In this document: positions 15,143-24,034 of the stretch, one piece after another
Layout: every line of letters starts with the position of its first letter
How positions within the stretch are numbered: position 1 is the stretch's first letter
Source: Pedobacter schmidteae
Lineage (GTDB): Bacteria > Bacteroidota > Bacteroidia > Sphingobacteriales > Sphingobacteriaceae
Direction: 5' to 3'
Length of the DNA stretch: 34,191 bases
NCBI GenBank assembly: GCA_945901155.1
Contig: CAMDKO010000020.1
Location: 1 to 34,191, forward strand
The notes under the pieces: generated by a model
What the model was told of the DNA's origin: nothing
The model's input: only the letters and a program-made list of their open reading frames with translations
Databases searched by the model: none
Translations under genes and position numbers: made by a program

Positions 15143-16375
15143 TTATCTCATTAAATTACCGGATAGGTCTACTCGTATATTATAGGGTTGAAGATATTTA
15201 TCGGCCAGGATGCCAAATTCTTTTCTGTTGATATTTCTTTTGGGATCAAATATATTGTTCAGTTTAAAGCTTACCTTCCATCCTTCTTCAATCTCTTTTT
15301 CCAGCTCATTTCCTCTATTAGCAATATATTTAAACAGGCTGATGGCATCATTAATAGTTAAGGTATCTTTTTTATTGTCGGCAAACCAAAGCTGACTTCT
15401 TGTGTAAAACTCTTTCATGGAGCCTCTTAGATCTTCTGCTCTTACAAGTCCGGCTGTGTCGAATTGTATCTTTCCGTTTGAAAAACTAGATTTTAAAAGT
15501 CCGCTAAGGCCTAGTCGTTGAAAAGCAAGAAAATTAGGATCTTTCAATTCAATGTCTGCAAATGGCATCAGCAATGCATCAAATGCGAGTAATTCGCCCT
15601 GAACTACACGCACATTAATGGTCTTGGTACTTGTTTTAAAGAAGGCACAATAGGCTGATATAGTACCTCCTGCTTGTCCAGCCGACATTTTTGACACTCT
15701 TATTTTACCGCTTTGTTTAGGAATAATAATTAAATTCTCTACAGCCTGAGGAATCAATGCTCCCAGCGGGATAGTAAAAACCGATCCGGTTTCCTGATAA
15801 CCAAGTGCAACTGAACTTCTGTAAAGCTTATTTTCAAATGGATTAATAGTATTACCAGTGATGACCATGGTTTTTTTAGCATCTATTCCGAGCATAGTCG
15901 CAATGGAAAGGTTGTCGCTTGCATCCACTACAACATCTGCTTTAATCTTTTGTCCACCTTTTAATCTGATTTCCCAGCTTTTGCCATCTTTTTTAATCTC
16001 ATTAACCACATTATTATTATTAATGGTCAAATTATTAACGGTATCACTAATTCCCTTAATTAGATTTGAGGCTTGATTAAGCATTACAGGTATGGCAATG
16101 ATGGAGTCTTTGGTCTTTGATCTCTTTCTTTCTTTCAGAGAATAATGATTTTTTATACTTTTTATAAAAGACAGATCTTCTGTAGAAAATATTGCACTAA
16201 CTGATAAGGATTGCGTCAGGTACATAGTCTTTGCCCCTGAACGTGCAGATTGTATAGATGCTGCTACAGCTGCGGGTGTATTACCAATCACCAAAACACC
16301 GGTTTTTATGGTTTGTGCCTGTAAAGTAATACATGTAATCAGCAGAATAAAAAAGCTGGAAATTCGACTTATCAT
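15143..16375 (-). CDS. Exported FAD-dependent oxidoreductase-like protein, degenerate cofactor motif
   Basis: This 410-aa protein begins with a signal peptide (1-20) and then VLVIGNTPAAVAASIQSARS (27-46), which has the position and shape of the N-terminal dinucleotide-binding fold of the FAD_oxidored group (PF12831-like, as in xanthan-lyase-associated proteins). The usual second and third glycines of GxGxxG are replaced (G-N-T-P-A-A), so FAD binding is doubtful. The VVVDASDNLSIATMLG stretch (148-163) is like the conserved DATGDG region of the family, again altered. The frame is intact and long. It is divergent from the amidase gene, with 72 bp between the start codons. It may be a secreted protein that kept the fold without the redox role. 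Confidence 0.6.
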   Translation of the reverse strand: MISRISSFFILLITCITLQAQTIKTGVLVIGNTPAAVAASIQSARSGAKTMYLTQSLSVSAIFSTEDLSFIKSIKNHYSLKERKRSKTKDSIIAIPVMLNQASNLIKGISDTVNNLTINNNNVVNEIKKDGKSWEIRLKGGQKIKADVVVDASDNLSIATMLGIDAKKTMVITGNTINPFENKLYRSSVALGYQETGSVFTIPLGALIPQAVENLIIIPKQSGKIRVSKMSAGQAGGTISAYCAFFKTSTKTINVRVVQGELLAFDALLMPFADIELKDPNFLAFQRLGLSGLLKSSFSNGKIQFDTAGLVRAEDLRGSMKEFYTRSQLWFADNKKDTLTINDAISLFKYIANRGNELEKEIEEGWKVSFKLNNIFDPKRNINRKEFGILADKYLQPYNIRVDLSGNLMR

Positions 16376-16447
16376 ATTTTATATAATCTGAGGGCTTAAT
16401 TTACTGTTTCTTTCATTATTTTTACGATCAACTATAAATAACCTTTT

Positions 16448-18121
16448 ATGAAACTCATTACTCGCCGAAATAGTATAATTGCCTTGTTATGTTTGATTAG
16501 TTTTTCTTTTGGTGGTTTTATCACCCAAAAGGCAGAAGAAGAAAAAATCACTATTCTATTGGTTAAACAAGCCCAAAAAATTATGGGGCTAGATTTTACT
16601 GATATAGAAGCTGATTCTATGCTCACCGACCTAGAAGGGCAGCGAAAGAGTATGCTAGCCATACGCAAATTAAATATCCCTAATTCGGTATCACCTGCTT
16701 TAAATTTTAATCCTCTTCCGGTAGCTTATCAATTTCCAGACAAAGTAAACTATTTTAAGGCATCCAATGAAGCGAATTTGAAACTACCTAAATCGAAAGA
16801 TGATCTGGCTTTTTTTACGGTCAGACAATTAGCTGAGCTGATACGTACCAAACAAATATCATCTGTTGAATTGACCCGCTTTTTTATTGAGAGGATCAAA
16901 AAATATGATTCAAGATTACAATTTGCCATCACAATAACGGAGGAGCGTGCTTTGAGGAATGCTAAAAAGGCGGATGCCGAGATCGCCGCAGGTAAGTACA
17001 AGGGATTATTACATGGAATTCCTTTTGGTGCAAAAGATCTGCTGGCAGTAAAGGAATACAAAACAACCTGGGGGGCAGTTCCTTATAAAGATCAGAATAT
17101 TGATGTGGATGCAACCGTCATCACTAAATTGGAGAGTGCTGGAGCTATACTGATCGCAAAAATGACCTTGGGAGAGTTAGCAATGGGTGATGTTTGGTTT
17201 GGTGGAAAAACTAAAAATCCTTGGGATCTGAACCGTGGGTCTAGTGGTTCTTCAGCTGGATCTGCATCAGCAGTAGCGGCAGGATGTATGCCCTTTGCGA
17301 TTGGTTCTGAAACTCTTGGATCTATTGTATCTCCTTCATCAGAATGTGGCACAACCGGACTCCGCCCCAGCTTTGGCAGAATAAGTAAATATGGTGCAAT
17401 GGCTCTAAGCTGGAGTATGGATAAGCTTGGTCCAATAACCAGAAGTGTAGAAGATTGTGCCATCGTATTCAACGCTATTCAGGGTACAGATGATAAAGAC
17501 CTGAGCCTGATTTCAGCAGCTTTCAACTATAGCTCGCCTATTGGATCTAGCTTAAAGGGATTTAGAATCGGCTATATTCCATCAGAATTCAATAAGAAAT
17601 ATGCTAATTCAGCAAATGACAGTCTGAGTTTTAAAAAATTAAAGGAAATGGGAGCTGAGATGGTTCCAATTGAACTCCCGATATTGCCTTATAGAGATTT
17701 GATTATTGTTCTTGCTGCTGAATCAGGCGCTGCTTTTCAGGAGCTTTCTTTGTCGAATCGTGACGATCTGATGGTGAAGCAGGATAAAAATGCTTGGCCA
17801 AGTGGTTTCAGGTCAGCTCATTTTATCCCAGCTATAGATTATATTCAGGCTAACAGAGCAAGAACTATACTTATTGAGCAGCTCAATAAAACAATGAAGG
17901 GTATTGATGTTTTTATAGCACCTGCATTCGGACAAAATTTACTGGCCACGAATTTAAGCGGGCACCCCTGCGTAGTTTTGCCCAATGGTTTCAGAAATGG
18001 TTTGCCGGCAAGCATTACCTTTACTGGACAGTTATTTGGCGAAGGAAAATTATTGAAAATTGCTCAGGCCTATCAAAAAGCAACAGATTTTGATAAAAAA
18101 CATCCGGTTATGAATTTTTAA
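16448..18121 (+). CDS. Amidase (amidase-signature family), exported or membrane-anchored
   Basis: This 557-aa enzyme of the amidase-signature family, related to GatA, hydrolyses carboxamides. The Ser-cisSer-Lys triad is visible: Lys196 in PFGAKDLL, cis-Ser268 in GSSGSSAGSA, and nucleophile Ser292 in SETLGSIVSP. The first 110 residues are an extra N-terminal region starting with a hydrophobic helix (about 9-23) preceded by RR, so the protein is probably exported or anchored, unlike cytoplasmic GatA. No gatB or gatC lies nearby, so a role in tRNA amidation is unlikely. It is followed after 39 bp by the aldehyde dehydrogenase gene and may share its message. The substrate is not known. Confidence 0.92.
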   Translation: MKLITRRNSIIALLCLISFSFGGFITQKAEEEKITILLVKQAQKIMGLDFTDIEADSMLTDLEGQRKSMLAIRKLNIPNSVSPALNFNPLPVAYQFPDKVNYFKASNEANLKLPKSKDDLAFFTVRQLAELIRTKQISSVELTRFFIERIKKYDSRLQFAITITEERALRNAKKADAEIAAGKYKGLLHGIPFGAKDLLAVKEYKTTWGAVPYKDQNIDVDATVITKLESAGAILIAKMTLGELAMGDVWFGGKTKNPWDLNRGSSGSSAGSASAVAAGCMPFAIGSETLGSIVSPSSECGTTGLRPSFGRISKYGAMALSWSMDKLGPITRSVEDCAIVFNAIQGTDDKDLSLISAAFNYSSPIGSSLKGFRIGYIPSEFNKKYANSANDSLSFKKLKEMGAEMVPIELPILPYRDLIIVLAAESGAAFQELSLSNRDDLMVKQDKNAWPSGFRSAHFIPAIDYIQANRARTILIEQLNKTMKGIDVFIAPAFGQNLLATNLSGHPCVVLPNGFRNGLPASITFTGQLFGEGKLLKIAQAYQKATDFDKKHPVMNF

Positions 18122-18160
18122 ATATCAAATTCGTCTGCTTGTAATCCGTAATTATTCTCT

Positions 18161-19558
18161 ATGCAGGAAAACCTAAACCATTTATTTGAGCAGCAAAGGG
18201 CTCATAGCCTAACCTTAAGAAATACCAAAGCGCATGAGCGGAAGGAAAAGCTCAAAAAGCTAAAAATTCTGATTCAGGATAATGAAATTCTGATCTTTGA
18301 TGCACTTGAAAAAGACTTGCGTAAGTGTGAATTTGAAGCCGCTTTAACAGAGGTTTATTTTGTTTATGCTGAAATAGATTTTGCCATAAAAAACCTTTCC
18401 TCCTGGATGAAGCCAAAAAGGGTTTCGGCAAGCATGAGCAGTTTATTCACGAAGAACCGAATACACTACGAGCCTAAAGGTGTTTCTCTGATCATTTCAC
18501 CATGGAATTATCCATTTCAGCTGCTCATGGCCCCGCTGGTCTCAGCCATTGCTGCTGGTAATTCAGCCATGCTTAAACCCTCAGAATTAAGTAGTGCGAC
18601 CGCCGCTCTGGTCACAAAATTGATCAATGATCATTTTGAAAGCAAGGAAGTTGCTTGTTTTGAAGGCGATGCCAGTGTATCTGAATCTTTACTAAAATTA
18701 CCCTTCGACCATATCTTTTTTACCGGAAGTCCAAAAATTGGGAAGGTGATTATGGAAGCTGCTGCTAAGCACCTAAGCTCGGTAACACTTGAATTGGGTG
18801 GTAAATCTCCTGTAATTATTGCCGATGATGCTAATCTGGAGAAAGCAGCAGAAAAAATTGTCTGGGGAAAGTTTATGAATTCCGGTCAAACCTGTATTGC
18901 CCCTGATTATGTTTTAGTTAAAGCTGAGCAGGAGCAAGATTTTATTAGACTTGCATCAAAAAAAATCGATCAATTATATCGTACAAACGATATCCTTGAT
19001 CGCAAAAGTTATGGAAAAATCATTAGTTCAGGGCACTATAATCGCTTAAAGGATTTGAGAAATAAGGCCGTTGAGGATGGTGCTTGCATCGTGAAAGGTG
19101 GTGCAGACAGCGATCAAGATCATACGCTTGAACCTACTATCTTAAATAAGGTATCACTTTCGTCTACAATCATGCAGGAAGAAATATTCGGCCCCCTTTT
19201 GCCCGTAATTACCTATTCTTCTATTCAAGAAGCAATCGATTTGGTTAATCAAAGGGCAAAACCATTGGCCTTATATATTTTTTCTGGATCTGATTCACTA
19301 GTTCAGGATACAATCAGGCAAACCTCCTCAGGAGGGACTTGTGTAAATGATGTGGTTCTGCATATTTCTAATCCTAATCTTCCATTTGGCGGCATTGGCA
19401 ATAGTGGCAATGGTAGCTGCCATGGCTTTTACGGATTTAAGGCTTTTTCTCATGAACGTGGGATCATGTTTCAGTCAAATCTCGATTTCAGTAAATTAGC
19501 CTATCCTCCTTATGGGAACAAGGGTGGTTTGTTAAAATGGTTCAAAAAGATCCTTTGA
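18161..19558 (+). CDS. Aldehyde dehydrogenase (ALDH3-like)
   Basis: This 465-aa NAD(P)-dependent enzyme oxidises aldehydes to carboxylic acids. The catalytic Cys245 lies in NSGQTCIAPDY, the general base Glu211 in TLELGGKSP, and Asn116 in SPWNYPFQ stabilises the intermediate. The short length without a long N-terminal arm and the NSGQTCIAPDYVLV form of the active site fit class 3-type ALDHs, which act on fatty and aromatic aldehydes. The closing region SHERGIMFQ is also typical. It lies 39 bp after the amidase gene, in the same direction. Confidence 0.95.
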   Translation: MQENLNHLFEQQRAHSLTLRNTKAHERKEKLKKLKILIQDNEILIFDALEKDLRKCEFEAALTEVYFVYAEIDFAIKNLSSWMKPKRVSASMSSLFTKNRIHYEPKGVSLIISPWNYPFQLLMAPLVSAIAAGNSAMLKPSELSSATAALVTKLINDHFESKEVACFEGDASVSESLLKLPFDHIFFTGSPKIGKVIMEAAAKHLSSVTLELGGKSPVIIADDANLEKAAEKIVWGKFMNSGQTCIAPDYVLVKAEQEQDFIRLASKKIDQLYRTNDILDRKSYGKIISSGHYNRLKDLRNKAVEDGACIVKGGADSDQDHTLEPTILNKVSLSSTIMQEEIFGPLLPVITYSSIQEAIDLVNQRAKPLALYIFSGSDSLVQDTIRQTSSGGTCVNDVVLHISNPNLPFGGIGNSGNGSCHGFYGFKAFSHERGIMFQSNLDFSKLAYPPYGNKGGLLKWFKKIL

Positions 19559-19688
19559 GCCGATGATTAATTTATCTATAGCTAATCCTAATTTGCTATT
19601 CTTAATTTTGTTCTTTTCATGCTGATTTATTTATTCAAACAGGATTTTTTCAAACCGGATGCAAAACAGAATTAAGGATTAATCAATG

Positions 19689-19696
19689 TACCTTTG
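19689..19696 (+). promoter_or_regulatory. Possible -7 promoter box
   Basis: TACCTTTG matches the Bacteroidota -7 consensus TAnnTTTG, 12 bp before the ATG at 19709. No TTG is found at the expected upstream distance, so support is weak. Confidence 0.25.
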
Positions 19697-19708
19697 AAAT
19701 ATCAATAA

Positions 19709-20542
19709 ATGGAAAATAAAGTAAAAATAAGTTTATTAGGTTGCGGATGGCTAGGTTTTCCGCTTGCTATCAACCTTATTTCAAAGGGATTTCAAGTAAA
19801 AGGAAGTACAACAAGCCAAGATAAACTAGCCATTTTTAGAGAAGCAGGAATTGACCCATTTTTAATACAATTTAATACATCTAGCAATGATCCGGATCTG
19901 CATGACTTTCTTGACGCAGATATTCTTATTATTTCTGTACCGCCGGGACGAAGAAGTATTGATGGTATTGCCAATTACCGCAAAATGGCTAAAACCATTA
20001 TAGATCAACTAAGAATAAGTAAGGTTTCTAAACTGATTTTTATAAGTTCCACTTCTGTTTATCCTGATTCTAATGCTACCCTGACTGAATTTTCAGCAGT
20101 AGATCCGCAAACAGAGTCAGGGATGGTTATCAAAGAAACGGAGGACTTATTATCAGGCCTGGATATGAAGGTGATTTTATTAAGGCTATCTGGCCTGATT
20201 GGACCAAAGAGAATGCCAGGTAGATTTTTTGCAGGTAAAACAAATGTTCCAAACGGACTTGCACCAGTAAACATGATCCATCAGGATGATGTGATCAGCC
20301 TGATCAATTGTTTGATAGAATCTGAAACCGCAAAAGGGGTGTATAATGGGTGTTCTCCATCTCATCCTAGCAAAGAAGAGTTTTATACCCTGGCCTCAAG
20401 AGCTGAACATCTTGAACCACCAACTTTCATCTCCGAAAAACTTAGGTGGAAACTCATTTCAAGTGAAAGAACGGAAAGCGAGTTAAATTTTTCGTATAAA
20501 TATCCATCCCTGATGGATTGGCTAAAGCAAATTCATACTTAA
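19709..20542 (+). CDS. YeeZ-like NAD(P)-binding protein (atypical SDR)
   Basis: This 277-aa Rossmann-fold protein has the nucleotide motif GCGWLG at 11-16 at its very N-terminus. It resembles the YeeZ-type atypical extended SDRs, which bind NAD(P) and include sugar-nucleotide epimerase relatives. IFISSTSVYPD (about 111-121) aligns with the conserved strand and serine of extended SDRs. The classical YxxxK pair is not evident, as is usual in this atypical group. It stands alone with about 150 bp upstream. The physiological substrate is unknown. A small inverted repeat (CAATTGT at 20546-20552 with ACAATTG at 20558-20564) follows the stop but has no T-run. Confidence 0.85.
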   Translation: MENKVKISLLGCGWLGFPLAINLISKGFQVKGSTTSQDKLAIFREAGIDPFLIQFNTSSNDPDLHDFLDADILIISVPPGRRSIDGIANYRKMAKTIIDQLRISKVSKLIFISSTSVYPDSNATLTEFSAVDPQTESGMVIKETEDLLSGLDMKVILLRLSGLIGPKRMPGRFFAGKTNVPNGLAPVNMIHQDDVISLINCLIESETAKGVYNGCSPSHPSKEEFYTLASRAEHLEPPTFISEKLRWKLISSERTESELNFSYKYPSLMDWLKQIHT

Positions 20543-20682
20543 AGACAATTGTTTCTCACAATTGAACCCATCATCTATTTAAAATTAATGGCTTAAATTA
20601 GGTGTGCAAAAAGGCAAATAGGATGCTTTTTTAATAATTTTTTAATATTCTTTGTTTAAATTTATGAATTAAATGATAATTG

Positions 20683-20717
20683 AAATCTTTGTAGTCATAA
20701 CATAACTACAAAGATTT
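20683..20717. promoter_or_regulatory. 13-bp perfect inverted repeat before the NlpC/P60 gene
   Basis: AAATCTTTGTAGT (20683-20695) pairs with ACTACAAAGATTT (20705-20717) around a 9-nt loop, 15 bp before the ATG at 20733. It could be a dimer operator or a leader hairpin. It is not a good terminator because the following bases (TCGACTTATTTTT) have only a late T-run. AATCTTTG inside it is one base from the -7 consensus. Confidence 0.5.
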
Positions 20718-20732
20718 TCGACTTATTTTTAT

Positions 20733-21953
20733 ATGAAGAAATTTTTTTTAATTGCGCTGGCCTTATCATTCAGTTTGTCTTTAGAAGCGGCTCTGCCTGA
20801 TTCTATCTTGATCAAGCGTGTGAATGAGTTATCGGCTCAGATTCAAAAAAAATATGCACCTGATAAGAGAATAGAATTTTTTCAGCTCAAACTTGAAACA
20901 ACTGAACCTTTAACATTCAATTTACAGGTAACTAAGTTTGAAGCAATTCAGGAATTAAGAGCCTTATTGAAATCCGAAAATATATCAGCAATCATAAATG
21001 ATGAGGTATTGCCTGCTAAAAGTCTGGATGGAAAAATCTATGGTATTGCCAACCTTTCTGTGATCAATACCCGATATGCCCCAAATCATGCAGCAGAGAT
21101 GGCTACCCAGGCTACTTTAGGAACTCCGGTTAAAATTTTAAAGAGGGAAAAAGGTCATTTTTTTGTTCGTACTCCCGATAATTATTTAAGCTGGACTGAA
21201 ACCGAAGGAGTTACTCCAATGAATAAGACAGATTATGAAAACTGGCAAGCAGCAGAAAAGGTAGTTTATACAGACCTGTTTGGGTTTGCATACTCTGAAG
21301 CTTCTGAATCATCCTTAACCATTTCTGATCTTGTTGCAGGTAATATTTTACAGGTTTTATCGGAATCAAACGGATTCTATAAAATTGAATTTCCCGATAA
21401 ACGTATCGCCTACATTTCTGTAAAAAGGGCTCAATCTTTTGATCTCTGGAAAAATCGTCCTGATCCTACTGCCGAGCAGATATTAAAAACTGCTCGTAAT
21501 TTTTTGGGTATTCCTTATTTATGGGGAGGAACTTCTATTAAGGGGATGGATTGCAGTGGTTTCACCAAAACTAGTTATCTTCTCAATGGAATTGTACTTC
21601 CAAGAGATGCATCCCAACAGGCTCTGGTTGGCGATAAAGTAGATATACTTGAGAATGATACCTTAAGCATCTCAAAGGCATTGAAGAATTTAAAACCTGG
21701 CGACCATTTGTTTTTTGCAGCTGATAAACGGAATAGGAGAGTAAGCCATACAGCGATTTATATTGGTAATGGGGATTTTATTCAGGCTGCCGGACTGGTT
21801 AGGATCAATAGCATGATCAATGGCTCAAAGAATTATGATGATTTTCAATCTAGGACACTGGTAGGTGCCCGACGTGTATTAACGGCCATAGGTGATCCTG
21901 AAATTACGAGAATCGATAAACACCCATATTACCAGGGTTTGGTAAATCAATAA
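20733..21953 (+). CDS. SH3-domain NlpC/P60 cell-wall peptidase
   Basis: This 406-aa exported cysteine peptidase of family C40 cleaves peptide cross-links or stems in peptidoglycan. The signal peptide is residues 1-19. Two bacterial SH3-like segments fill about 100-240, and the catalytic domain follows from about 245 with Cys274 in GMDCSGF and His339 in VSHTAIYIG. The third polar position reads Gln351 (DFIQAAG), where many relatives carry His. The architecture resembles YkfC-type gamma-D-glutamyl-diamino acid endopeptidases. It lies 26 bp ahead of the RRM gene in the same direction. A second, smaller C40 enzyme is at 28854-29399. Confidence 0.92.
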   Translation: MKKFFLIALALSFSLSLEAALPDSILIKRVNELSAQIQKKYAPDKRIEFFQLKLETTEPLTFNLQVTKFEAIQELRALLKSENISAIINDEVLPAKSLDGKIYGIANLSVINTRYAPNHAAEMATQATLGTPVKILKREKGHFFVRTPDNYLSWTETEGVTPMNKTDYENWQAAEKVVYTDLFGFAYSEASESSLTISDLVAGNILQVLSESNGFYKIEFPDKRIAYISVKRAQSFDLWKNRPDPTAEQILKTARNFLGIPYLWGGTSIKGMDCSGFTKTSYLLNGIVLPRDASQQALVGDKVDILENDTLSISKALKNLKPGDHLFFAADKRNRRVSHTAIYIGNGDFIQAAGLVRINSMINGSKNYDDFQSRTLVGARRVLTAIGDPEITRIDKHPYYQGLVNQ

Positions 21954-21979
21954 TGTGAAACTAAACAATAAATAAACAT

Positions 21980-22240
21980 ATGAATATTTTCGTTGGAGGC
22001 CTTCCATTTAAAGTAGATGAAGGTGAATTAAGAGAAATTTTTGAAAAATACGGTGAACTTACTTCTGTGAAGCTGATCGTCGATAAACAAAGTGGCCGAA
22101 GTAAGGGCTTTGGTTTTGTTGAAATGGATGATGAGGCTGCCGGACAGCAAGCTATTGAAGCACTTGACGGAACAGAATTGTACGGCCGAAAAATAGGTGT
22201 TCGGATTTCTGAAGATAAAAAACCAGAAAGAAGATTTTAA
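21980..22240 (+). CDS. Small RNA-binding protein with a single RRM
   Basis: This 86-aa protein is a single RNA-recognition motif, a small single-domain type found in Bacteroidota and some other bacteria. RNP2 is at 3-8 (IFVGGL) and RNP1 at 42-49 (KGFGFVEM), with the two key aromatic residues present. It binds single-stranded RNA and may modulate translation or RNA stability, perhaps in response to cold, though its targets are not visible. The length is just the domain plus a basic tail (KKPERRF). It follows the NlpC/P60 gene by 26 bp and is closed by a terminator. Confidence 0.95.
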   Translation: MNIFVGGLPFKVDEGELREIFEKYGELTSVKLIVDKQSGRSKGFGFVEMDDEAAGQQAIEALDGTELYGRKIGVRISEDKKPERRF

Positions 22241-22256
22241 TAGCTGCATGATCAAT

Positions 22257-22289
22257 AACCTTTAACTCAGAGATACTGGGTAAGGTTTT
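22257..22289 (+). terminator. Rho-independent terminator of the RRM gene
   Basis: AACCTT (22257-22262) and ACTCAG (22265-22270) pair with CTGGGT (22276-22281) and AAGGTT (22282-22287), with a two-base bulge and loop AGATA, followed by TTTTG. It begins 17 bp past the stop codon. Confidence 0.6.
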
Positions 22290-22623
22290 GTCTTGCCATT
22301 TAGAAATTTTCGAAGATTTTTCTTCTTATTTTAATGATATCGTATCATCAGAGCTTGATAAATTCTGTATGGTTTAGCAATCTCATAGGTAACATTTGAA
22401 TAACAATTATAGAAATTTTTAATTCTAACCACCTAAATTATTAATTTTGTTACTTTTAGATAAGCGCAATTTCATTTATTCTGATTTCAATACTTGTTGG
22501 ATAATGGAATGCGTAAAACAAAAATTTAAATTATTAGAAATCTTGCATGAGCCTAATGCTCGTAAAACAAAATATTTTATGTTCATGCATGCTTTATTGA
22601 CATTAAAAAACAATTAAATAATT
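22290..22623 (+). other. Intergenic region before the DUF1573 gene
   Basis: No gene is well supported. Seen here: a 15-bp palindrome ATGATA-tcg-TATCAT (22334-22348), a TAATTTTG box at 22442-22449 matching TAnnTTTG but without a -33 element at the right distance, and a 37-codon frame at 22504-22617 with no recognisable content. Confidence 0.4.
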
Positions 22624-23016
22624 ATGAAAAAGTTAATCATTCTTTGTAGCGTAGTATTTTTATTCGCATCTGTAACAGCATTTAAAATTGAAGAAAAGGC
22701 TGAATTTAAGTTTGAAAAAGAAACTCATGATTTTGGAAAAATCCCACAGGGTAAACCAGTTAGTGTTGAGTTTAAGTTTACAAACACCGGAAATGAACCA
22801 TTGATCATTACTAATATAGAAAGTGTTTGTGGTTGTACCGTTCCAAAATACACCAATACACCAATTTTAAAAGGTCAAACAGGAACTATTACAGTTACCT
22901 ACAATGCTGCTGCTCTTGCACCTTTCAGTAAGGGCTTAACCATTAGGTCAAATGCAAAAACCCCGATTAAAGTAATTTATATTAAAGGTGAAGTAGTTGC
23001 ATCACCTGCCGGATAA
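22624..23016 (+). CDS. Exported DUF1573 protein
   Basis: This 130-aa protein has a signal peptide (1-19, cleavage near VTA-F) and one DUF1573 domain, an immunoglobulin-like beta-sandwich common in exported Bacteroidota proteins. Typical features are HDFGKIPQGKPVSVEFKFTN (about 36-55), the TNTGNEPL turn, and the conserved SVCGCTVP cysteine pair (68-75). No enzymatic role is known. These domains often sit at the cell surface and may bind partners. It is monocistronic, ends at a strong bidirectional terminator and is convergent with the SMP-30 gene. Confidence 0.93.
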   Translation: MKKLIILCSVVFLFASVTAFKIEEKAEFKFEKETHDFGKIPQGKPVSVEFKFTNTGNEPLIITNIESVCGCTVPKYTNTPILKGQTGTITVTYNAAALAPFSKGLTIRSNAKTPIKVIYIKGEVVASPAG

Positions 23017-23030
23017 AAGGTTTAAAAATC

Positions 23031-23066
23031 AAAAAAGCCCTTTATTTTTTATAAAGGGCTTTTTTT
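23031..23066. terminator. Bidirectional Rho-independent terminator
   Basis: AAAAAAGCCCTTTAT (23031-23045) pairs perfectly with ATAAAGGGCTTTTTT (23051-23065), loop TTTTT. It has an A-run on the left and a T-run on the right, so it serves both the DUF1573 gene (plus) and the SMP-30 gene (minus). Confidence 0.93.
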
Positions 23067-23080
23067 ATGGCTGAACTTTC

Positions 23081-24016
23081 TCAATTACCCTTTACAATCA
23101 TTTGTAAGGTGTACACGGCTGTGTTGGATGTGATGAACAGTACATCTCTCTTTTTTCCGCTGAAACAAACATTGGCAGTCCAACCCGGAATTTCGATATG
23201 TTCTATTTGTTTACCTATCGAATTAAAAACAGTCACACCACGGCCGGTAAGATATAAGTTACCTTTATGATCAAGTGTCATCCCATCAGAGCCCATTTCT
23301 ACAAATAAGGCTCTATTTATTAACTCTCCATTTTTGGAGATCTCGTATTTATAGGTTTTTTTATCGCCTATATCTGCAACAAAAAGGTTTTTACCATCTG
23401 CCGAACCTACAATTCCGTTTGGTTTTACCAGATTACTGTCTACAATGACTGGCACTGTTTTTCCTTTCGCTAAATAATAAACATACTGTCCGTTTAACTC
23501 AGATTTCTTTCTTTCCCAGTACGGGCGCTGATAATAAGGATCTGTAAAATAGATACCTCCTTTTGGGTCGATCCAAAGGTCATTTGGGCCATTAAATAGC
23601 TTTCCTTGATAATTATCTAAAAGAACCGTTATTTTTTTATCGGGACTTATTGACCAGAGCTCATTTTTTTCATCAGCCGCGGTTAACAAATTGCCCTTTT
23701 TGTCGAAATACATTCCGTTCGATCGGCCAGTTTTATCTAAGAATACCGATAATTTTTTATCGGTACTATATTTCCATATTTTATCATTTGGCTGATCGGT
23801 AAAAAATACATTACCTTTTTTATCAACTGCCGGGCCTTCGGTAAATTTGAACTGGTTTGAAACTAATGTTGGTTTTGCATTTTCAGCAATTATTTCAGCT
23901 TCATTATTCTGATATTTTGAAAATCTGCTTAATTCTAAAGGCGATATCCCTGCTAAAGAAAAATAGACTGAAATTGGAATCAATAGGTTATACTGAATGG
24001 TGTTGAGCATGTTCAT
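23081..24016 (-). CDS. SMP-30/gluconolactonase-like six-bladed propeller protein
   Basis: This 311-aa protein belongs to the SMP-30/gluconolactonase/LRE group, metal-dependent lactonases and related enzymes. The ligands appear in order: Glu60 in KFTEGPAV, Asn145 in NGPNDLWID, Asn200 in VKPNGI and Asp244 in GSDGMTLD. The N-terminal 30 residues are hydrophobic and could be a signal anchor, so it may act outside the cytoplasm. MNM at the start leaves two possible ATGs, two codons apart. It follows the SDR gene by 18 bp, so the pair may act on related sugar or sugar-acid substrates. Confidence 0.9.
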   Translation of the reverse strand: MNMLNTIQYNLLIPISVYFSLAGISPLELSRFSKYQNNEAEIIAENAKPTLVSNQFKFTEGPAVDKKGNVFFTDQPNDKIWKYSTDKKLSVFLDKTGRSNGMYFDKKGNLLTAADEKNELWSISPDKKITVLLDNYQGKLFNGPNDLWIDPKGGIYFTDPYYQRPYWERKKSELNGQYVYYLAKGKTVPVIVDSNLVKPNGIVGSADGKNLFVADIGDKKTYKYEISKNGELINRALFVEMGSDGMTLDHKGNLYLTGRGVTVFNSIGKQIEHIEIPGWTANVCFSGKKRDVLFITSNTAVYTLQMIVKGN

Positions 24017-24034
24017 TGGCTAATGAATTAGGGT

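Noticed and set aside
22312-22330. GAAGA-tttt-TCTTC stem followed by TTATTTT as a terminator
   Set aside because: The stem is only 5 bp and A/T-rich. The hairpin at 22257-22289 is a much better terminator for the RRM gene.
22504-22617. 37-codon frame before the DUF1573 gene
   Set aside because: No recognisable content, no initiation signal, and it lies in the presumed leader region; not enough to call a gene.
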